From: Endomychus coccineus
Lineage: Eukaryota > Arthropoda > Insecta > Coleoptera > Endomychidae
DNA length: 64,000 bases
Direction of reading: 5' to 3'
NCBI GenBank assembly: GCA_958510875.1
Contig: OY294067.1
Location: forward strand, 57,548,039-57,612,038
The notes under the pieces are model-generated. The model was not told where the DNA came from and did not search any database. It was given only the letters and a program-made list of their open reading frames with translations. The position numbers and the translations under genes were made by a program. This document shows positions 12,901 to 21,900 of the stretch, piece by piece (position 1 is the first letter of the stretch; the number at the start of each line of letters is the position of its first letter).

Positions 12901-15900
12901 TACAATAATACATTCTCTCAAACTAATAAATAAAAAAACAGCAAAACGTTTCCTTATGTTGCCTCCATTTTTTGTTCATAGAAGGTGTTTATCTGGTTTC
13001 AACGTTTCTTCGATCATTTCATGATTTTAATCAATCTGTTGAGCACTACTTTGCTGATTTGTTTAAAATTTCAAAAAATATGGTATACACATTGCAAGAA
13101 CGTGTTGAGCTGGTTAGCCTTTATTACCAAAATCAAAATTATGCACGAGCGGCTGCAAGAATATTTAACGAAAACCATCCTGGACGTAGCGTTCTCCATA
13201 AGTACGTAATGAAATTGATTCCAAAATTTGTGGAGACGGGTTCAGTAATGGATAAAAAAAGGGCACCCATTGGAATTGTTTATGATGAAGGAGCAGCGGT
13301 ATTGGGACATGTCCAACTTATGCCAAACACGAAATCTGTAGGACAACTTTCTGCAGCTTCCGGTATTAGCCAATCTAACGTTTTCAGAAGTTTACATAAG
13401 CACAAGTTCCATCCGTACAAAATTAAATTAATTCAGGAATTAAATGATGATGATTGGGATCGAAGGCAAGAGTTTTGCGAAATTATGGTCGATCGTATCA
13501 ACAATAACCCAAATTTCTTGTACAACATTTGCTTTTCTGACGAATGCACTTTTTTACTTAATGGAGAGGTTAACCGGCATAACTGTAGAATTTGGAGCGA
13601 TACAAATCCTCATGTATTTCGAGAAGCTCACACTCAACATCGGGAAAAGCTTAACGTTTGGGTAGGAATTTTGGGATACCACCTAATTGGACCTCTGTTT
13701 ATTCCTGGTAATTTAAATGGCGAAATTTATCTTGAAATTTTGGAGAATGCGATTGATCCGTTAATAACTGAACAATTAGAAAACGATCCTCTACTACTTG
13801 AACAACAATTGCATTTCCAACAAGACGGAGCTCCTCCTCACTACGCCGCACCAGTTCGCCAATACCTCAATTTGCAATACCCCGGTCGTTGGATTGGAAG
13901 AATAGGTCCTATGGAGTGGCCTGCCCGATCTCCTGACCTGAACCCTCTGGACTTCTTCTTGTGGGGACATCTTAAGTCCAAGATTTTTGTGACTCGGCCT
14001 GAAAATTTGGACGAACTACGCCAACGAATTGTAAATGAGTGTCGTCAAATAACTCCAATTATGCTGAACCATGTTAGAGACGGTTTTCAGTCAAGAATGT
14101 ATTATTGTATGGAAGTCAATGGAGGACAATTTGAACATTTGATTTAAACACGCAGATTTAATTTTTTTCATTGTAAGCATGACAACACAATTCATTTTTT
14201 TTACGAATGTGATTTTTTGAAGATTGTTTAAGTTTGTAAAAAAGGCTTAATAAAAATGAGCTTGTACATTTTACAAATAACCGAAATATTCAAGGTGGCG
14301 CATACGAGCAACAAAATTAATTTTTGGCGAAAACGGTTCATCAAATTTACGTTTTTCATACATCGTTGTAAAGAGGCTTCCAAGACCTTCCAAATGACGT
14401 ATCACTCAACCCCTCTCCCTTGTTCAATTTTGAGGGGGAGAAGCGCCCCCTATTAGGGGGTTGCTCGTTCAAGTCTCAAATATACGTCAAAAGATGTCCC
14501 CCAAACAAAATCATTCGACGTGTTTCGGGAGATTTTTTCACTCACTATGGGATAAGAAATATACGGGGTGGCTCGTCAGAGATGGAACACTCTGTATATA
14601 AAAATTCTTGGGAAATAGGTCACAATAACACTTTGTTTCAAAATTTTTTGTCTTTACGTACGTTTCGGTCTCACGACCATCATCAGAAGACTCACTATGT
14701 AAAAATAAAAAAAGGGGTATATTGACGATACAATTTCGAGTATTCGTGGCTCGGTTCGTTTCGACGGCGTGGGCTCTTTTGATTGAAATTAAATTTGTGC
14801 GATTTGGACGCTTGTGATATAATTAGTTTTAATAAACCCCTTTTTTTTATTTTTACATAGTGAGTCTTCTGATGATGGTACGTAAAGACAAAAAATTTTA
14901 AAACAGAGTGTTATTGTGACCTATTACCCAAGAATTTATATATATAAAATCAACAAAAAAAAAATTTTAATCTGGCGTTTACAGGCTGAGGTATGATAAC
15001 TGTAATGTACATTGGACAAACTGGACTTAATTTCAGTTTAAGGTTCAACATTAGAGATGCTACAGTCTCACAAGAAGAGGACTCTAATTACGCGAATCAT
15101 CCTGATATTTTACACATTCTGGAAAAAGAACATATATCTAATATACTAGAATTCATGGAAATTTTTTAACATTCGAAAAACAATTTTAACATAATATTAA
15201 ATGACCAAATCGATAAATATAATTCATGCCTTGTCAACAATTTTGTAAATAAACTCCTAACCAAATCATTGTTTACCCCTATCCCTCAATTTGTACCACA
15301 TTCAGATTCATAATATTTAAGAACATACTTTTAGATATAGACTTGATGACTAGCTTTGAGAATGCCCCTGTGTGATGAAACAATTTGTTTGGTTTTTATA
15401 TTAAATGTTACAAGATTTTGTATAAGAATTTGACTTTAATTCTCCAACTTCCAAAAGTCAATGACTTTTTAGATGGCATAGCTGTCAACAGTTGAGCAGT
15501 AAAAGTACTTTTTTTTTCTACTCTTTCTAGAAAAATTTGAATTTTCTCCCAAATATTCCATTCATTGAATTTTTCATTATATTTGTAGTCAATATCTTTA
15601 TAAATTTTGTTAAAATGTTACGTAGTGACCATGATCAAAATGAAAACATGTTAAACAAATTTTTATGTAGAAGACCGGTTCAGTCGTCAATAAGAATGCA
15701 TGTTTACATGTGTGACGTAACATATAAATAATTCCAGACAGTGGTATCCTAGCGTAGGTTCGACAAATAATTTTCTATTTATTTTCGGTTCCTTCGGGTG
15801 AGGGAAGTTAGTGATTTATATATCACAGTTAATTTGGGTCTCAAATAAAATAAATTGTTGTGAATCATCTTTGAATCTCATCTCAATCACTGAGTCCCAC

Positions 15901-18900
15901 CCACTCTCTAATTATATATCTACACCATAGTGTTTTGAGAACTACAGCTTTATTCTTTCCACTTATTATTCCATCGAGAATGCCACTATGTCTTGACACA
16001 ATTCTCAATGTATTGTTATTTGAGGTTGTGCTTTATTCACAATGTATCAATTCAGAATGTAAATCACATAGTCGTAATTAATCATGTTTCAGCAACTTAT
16101 TTATATGATGTGACATATTACTTATATACCAAAGCAAACCCGACGAAATATGACATTCTACAACCCAACAAGTTAGGATCTCTTAGAAATGTTCAAGCGG
16201 TAGTTTTTCTCCTACACGGATGGACCCAAGACCATACAACTGAGTGGTACCAATTAATGAAGGATGCCTATCTTTCAAGAACCGATATGAATTACAGCGT
16301 TATTGAAGTAGACTGGTCTGGACCTGCTCGTGCACCTTACAATATTCCAGTTGAGGACACTTATTCTGTGGGTACGTAATGAGAATGGTAAATAAAGATT
16401 CCTAGGGATCTCAACAAATGTAGACGTTAGCTCCAAGTTTACTACATAACTGGTACAATGCATAGAATCTAAAGCGGTTCATAAATTGCCAGCTATATGT
16501 TTCTATCGCAATTGCTTGGGGTTCCGCCACTGATTAAGGTTTTCTACATCTTCAATGTTGGTAGCTGAAAAAACTTTATTTAATTTCAATTTCTGCTTTT
16601 CTTATTTCCTTCCCAGGTTTCACTGAAGATTTCCAAAATAAGATTCGATGACAGTTGTAATAGTTTGGCGGCTTGCCTCAATATCGGCTTGAGGAATTGC
16701 ACGTCAGCAATTAAAATGGTACTTCGGCATTGCCTTGAAATGCCTAGATCCAGAAGAAGAGGTCCCTGCTCATTGCACATCATGTTTCCAGCCGTGCAAC
16801 TCCCCAAGCAGTCAAGATGAGATGAGAGAGTTGCACTCCCAAGGTATGCTATAGTTACCAAAGCCAAAGTTGCTGACGCGTTTGAATTGCACGCTAAATT
16901 TGGTCGCGTGCAATTTCTAAAGCTTCTTTTGCACGGAATGCCGAGAAACAGGGTTTCCACGCCTTGAATCGGCAATTTTGATGAGCAAAAATATTATTGG
17001 GAAAACTTTGAATAAAATTTGAAAGAAGCAATTTTCAGAAAAATTCAGATTGCAGGTTCGAAAATTTGACCCTGTGTACACTCGATCCGAGAATCAAAAA
17101 CGATTTATTTCAAGAGAAATCGCGTATTTGCAATTTTCCGCGGTTTTTCACTAGTATCTTTTCACGTGCATGTTGTCATCGTCAGCAACTTGAAGTATGG
17201 TCTGAAAACGTCATTTACTGTGAGTGAGCAAAGTTGATGACGTGCACCGCCCCAATTTTGAGTCTTGGGGAATTGCAGGAGGCCAATTTGAAGTGTAAAT
17301 AAAACGCGTCAGCAACTAAATCCTACCTTGCGAATGTACCATTAAATTCGCTGACGTGCAACTCTCTCATCTTGACGACTTGGGGACTTGCCAGAAATTT
17401 GATGTCCAATACGCAGGGTTCTAAACCTAATTATTAAGGGTCGAACATTAGTAATCATACATCTACAATAGTTTTGCACTCCAATTATATGTTGTATATA
17501 GTTTTTTCACAGAAATTATACTAACTATATTTTTTATTAATCCCACTACATATACAGGGTGTCCCAGGTTTTAGTAGCAGAACTTCAACAGTCGATAGAA
17601 AATTTGATTTTGAGAAGAAAGTTCACATTAACATATATGCACAGACGCTTAGTTTTTGAGATACAGGGTGTTGAAATTGAAAAAAAATTTCGTTTTTTGC
17701 AAATATTTCCGGAACCGCTTATCGTACAGAAAACAGCTTTCGCAAGCATTTTCTAAACATAGTAAGCTATGTTCTGTGCGATAAAAAAAATTGTTTTTCA
17801 GTCACAATTGGTGAAGATTTTGAAGGGATAGTGGGTGTTTCTCTCCCCAACTTCTACGACACTGGAAAAAGTACGGTTTTGAACCGCCAATGTCTTCTAC
17901 ACAAAAAAGTTATCCGTGGTCATAAGCTCTAAAGTTGACCGTTTTCGCGAAAAATCAACTTCTATGTAGAAAAACATGGTCAATTTTTTGGTTTCGTTAC
18001 TTGTTATAACGTTTGAATAAATTTTGTTTAATTAGTAAGAATTGACCATGTTTTCAACATAAAAAATGATTTTTCTCGAAAACGGTCAACTTAAGAGCTT
18101 ATGAGCAAGTACCTTTTTTATGTAGAAAACGTTGGCGGTTCAAATGGTTGTCTCAAAAACATACTTTTTTCAGGGGCGTAGAAGTTGGGGAGAAAAACAC
18201 CCACTACCCCTTCAAAATCTTCACCAATTATGACTAAAAAAACATAGCTTACTATGAGTAGAAAATGATTGCAAAAGCTGTTCTCTGTACGATGAACGGT
18301 TCCGGAGATATTCGCAAAAAACGAAATTTTTTTTTCAATTTCAACACCCTGTATCTCAAAAACTAAGCGTCTGTGCATATATGTTAATAGGAACTTTTTT
18401 TCTCAAAATCAAATTTTCTATCGACTGTTGAAGTTCTGCCACTAAAACATGGGACACCCTGTATATGTACCATGGGGAAAATATTATTCCTTCTAATATC
18501 TGATTTTAATTACCCCAGAATAGAAGACCGTAGTTTGAATGGAATGAATGGGACCTTAGTATATATTCAATACTTTCGATAAGACCGTGTTTCTTAGCAT
18601 TCTTATCATATAACATTTGCTACTCAGTTTGCTTACGATGCTGTTACATTGAGCTTCCCATGTCAATTTATGGTCTATAATCATTCCAGCGAATTTAGTT
18701 TCATACATCTTCTCAATTGTTGTAGGATTTATCCTGATAAGTGGACTGAAATTGTAGTTCTTCTGTTTGAATAGCATGAAGAAGGTTTTCTTTTCATTAA
18801 CTGTTAATACATTGTTCAGACACCAGCGATGGAAACTATTAGCACAGCTATTTGCTTTTGCTATGGAGCTGTTTAATTTTCCTTATATTGACCCTTGTGG

Positions 18901-21900
18901 AACACCTGTATTTATCTCCGATGGATTAGATTTATAAGAGTCATATACTACAATTTGTTGCCTATGTATTACGTAAGATTCAATCAAAGCATTGGGAACA
19001 CATTTTATTCCATAGGAAAGCAGTTTATTTAGTAATAAGTTATGATCAACTGAATCAAAAGCTCGGGTTAGTTCAAAATATAAAGCAACTGGAATTTTTT
19101 TATTGTTCTTGCGCTCATACAGGGTTGAACATAGTATTTTCATTGCTCCTACAGTCGATCTACAATTCCTAAATCCATCTTGGATGTCGGGGAGAAAATG
19201 GTTCTGTTCTAGAATTCTTCCCATCTGTATGTTGAATAAGCTCTCAAAAATGTTTGCAAACTGTGACTGCTGAGAAATATTTCTATAGTTATTAATATCT
19301 GTAACGGATCCCTTGTGTTTGAAAACTGGTAGCGACTTTGATATTTTCAGTTTAGTAGGATACTTCCCATTACTGAATGAATTATTGATCACATCCTAAA
19401 GGAGTACAGATAATATCACTTACCACCCTTGAAGCGGTTCCATGTATATCATCTATTCCTGCTGCTGGTGTTTTTACTGTTCTTTCAATAATGTCATTCA
19501 CATCTTGTGGCAGAATTGGATGTAAAAAGAAAGTTTTGTCAATATCACTGATATTGAAATCAGGTTCAGGTACTTTAATATTCGTAAAGAAACGGTTGAA
19601 TTCATTGCATATTTGTTGTTTGTCACATATTATGGAGTTACTTATGTTTAATTCAATTGTGGAATTATTAGTATTATCATTTCTTACTTCATTAATTATA
19701 TTCCAAATTTCTTTACTAATATTAGGGGCTCTATTCAAACTATCATCATTATATTGTCGTTTTGCAAGCAGGATCTCATGTTTATATAATGATTTTAATC
19801 TACTATGCCTATCCTTGATTTCCATATTGTTCTTGGTTTTTGCTATTTTAATAAGATCGCATAATGATTGATGCAGTTCCTTAAGTTCATTATTAAACCA
19901 AGGTTTTGTAGTATGTTTCTGTCCCACCTTCTTAAAAGTAAATGCTTTATCAAAGTGAAAGTTGGAAGTATTGAAGATCAAAGTGAAGGATTCATCGATT
20001 TCTTTTAATTGAAAGTGTATCAGCCCATTCTCCCTTTAATAGTAAATTTCGAGAGGTATTCAAATTAGATTCGCTATAGTCATGTTTGTAGTGAATAATA
20101 TTGGAGATAGATGCTTGATTTGATATTGAAAACTTACATATCTGGATTTTATGGTCTGAAATAGGTGTATCTTCGACTAAATTTGAAATGGTAGTAGAAT
20201 TGGAGTAAATAACATCCTATGCTAATAGATGATATATTTGTAACGCGTGTGAGTACGGTACTATTGTTTTTCATATCGAACTCAGAGAACATAATGCTCA
20301 TGATTATTACTAATTATTACTAGTGAATCAATGTTCATATCACCACAAACGATGGAAATGTTATTATGTTGGAAGATACTGCATACATTCCCTCTATAAA
20401 ATTCGCTATCTTACAGTTTGGTGATCTATATACACATATTACACACATTTTCCATTTTTCTTGTTACTATGGTGACTTCAAAAGCTTTTTTTTGATTTAT
20501 TAAAGGAGAACGGTTTCAAATGCGGGTGATTTTTCATAAAGACATAAACACCACCACGTTTATAAAACTTTCGGCAGAAACTATTAACTAGTATGTAGTT
20601 ATCCAATTTTAGATATTTTATTTCTTCACATGTAAGCCAATGTTCCGAAATGCATCAGTTGGATGAATTCCTAACAGTAATTCTAGCTGATAGGCTTTGC
20701 CACCAATTCCCTGTATATTGATAAGCATGACATCAATAATTTTGTCTTTCACTATTGGCCTGGGGGATTTACAATCAGGTTTGTCTTCTATCAATCATGT
20801 ATCATGATACAGGAAATATTTGTTTCGTCGTTGGTAAGCCCATTTTTTAGAGAAACCAGCGTATCTATGCAGTCTAACACTTGAATTCTACATAAGCGTT
20901 GATTGAAAGCCAAAACCCCAGGTTTAGAAAATGTTCAAGTTACTTACTAACTGTTCTTCTGCTGCTATGGAAAAAGGTCCCAACTTTAAACCTGTCACTT
21001 AAGTAGCAATGTAAGATTCCATAGGGAATATTACATAATCGGCACGCTTTTCTGGTGATTAATATTCCTTGCCTGACTTCGTTTATTGCTAATTCAACAT
21101 TATTTTAGGTATAATAACTCCCTTTTTGGTTTTTCTAACGTAATCTCTGCCATGATTCTCCTGCAAATGGAATAGATTGAACATTAAAGTTATGCGGGGA
21201 AGTTCAATCAGCCGGATTGCAATTCCCGTGTGGCCATGATTGCACTTAATCAACACCCTCTATAAGACAAGGCTTAAACGCTCGATCATGACGTCACAAG
21301 CCAAAGGCTATGTTGCAACTGGTCACCCGTACGTTAAAGCACAACGGTGCAATACCGACAGTAAAACTAAAGTTTTATTTATTCTGTAGGACATATATAA
21401 GGACTTCCAATTTGAACGGAGCTATCAGACGTGAACTGAGTCCTTAGTTGCACCCCATTTGCGTTTGTTCTTGTGAAAAAGCTGTCTTCCAATGGTTCTG
21501 CTTGAAATTTTCACGACAATATGTTTTTTAATTTGCGTTCATTGAAACATTATAGGTATAAAATTCCCTGAACTGTTTGTGACCATGCAGTATGTGTCGT
21601 TGTTGTTGAATCATTTAAACACGAACTAGACTTCCACGTATCTAACCAATTTAATAAATTTCTTGGAAACTTGATATTCGAATCATCCTTCAAGTTACCT
21701 TTGACGATAGGTTCCTGGAAAATATCCCTCAATCGTTGCCTTTTGAAGAGAGTTTTTACACTCATTTTTTTCCACCAAGTTGATAGAATATTTATAAATT
21801 CGGCTATGGATTTCGAATGTTCTATATTTGAACCAAATTGAAGTAGTATAACATATTCATTGAATACTTTAAGGGGTACTTTAACATTTATCGTTCCAAA

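Larger units (their letters stand above)
12419..14594 (+). mobile_element. Mariner-like DNA transposon (DD41D, rosa-like), 2176 bp, apparently complete
   Basis: The ends CAGTGTTCCATCTC and GAGATGGAACACTCTG are inverted copies flanked by TA on both sides (12417-12418 and 14595-14596). The uninterrupted Penelope sequence at 34128-34150 shows the empty TA site. Terminal inverted repeats run about 500 bp on each side. The single transposase frame at 13080-14147 is open. The right terminal base pattern (CTCTG instead of CACTG) is a mismatch to the left end. Confidence 0.92.
12388..14942. mobile_element. Penelope-like terminal copy interrupted by a mariner-like transposon
   Basis: The outer sequence is a short Penelope insertion made only of its inverted ends: the left end 12388-12418 continues at 14595-14700, and the right end is about 14830-14942. 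It matches both ends of the copy at 34107-35292. Unit B lacks it (39355-39385 is continuous). The transposon 12419-14594 sits inside its left end. Confidence 0.72.

Noticed and set aside
16586..16975. 129-codon minus-strand frame
   Set aside because: No recognisable domain; it straddles intron sequence and one arm of an inverted-repeat element and has no counterpart in unit B.
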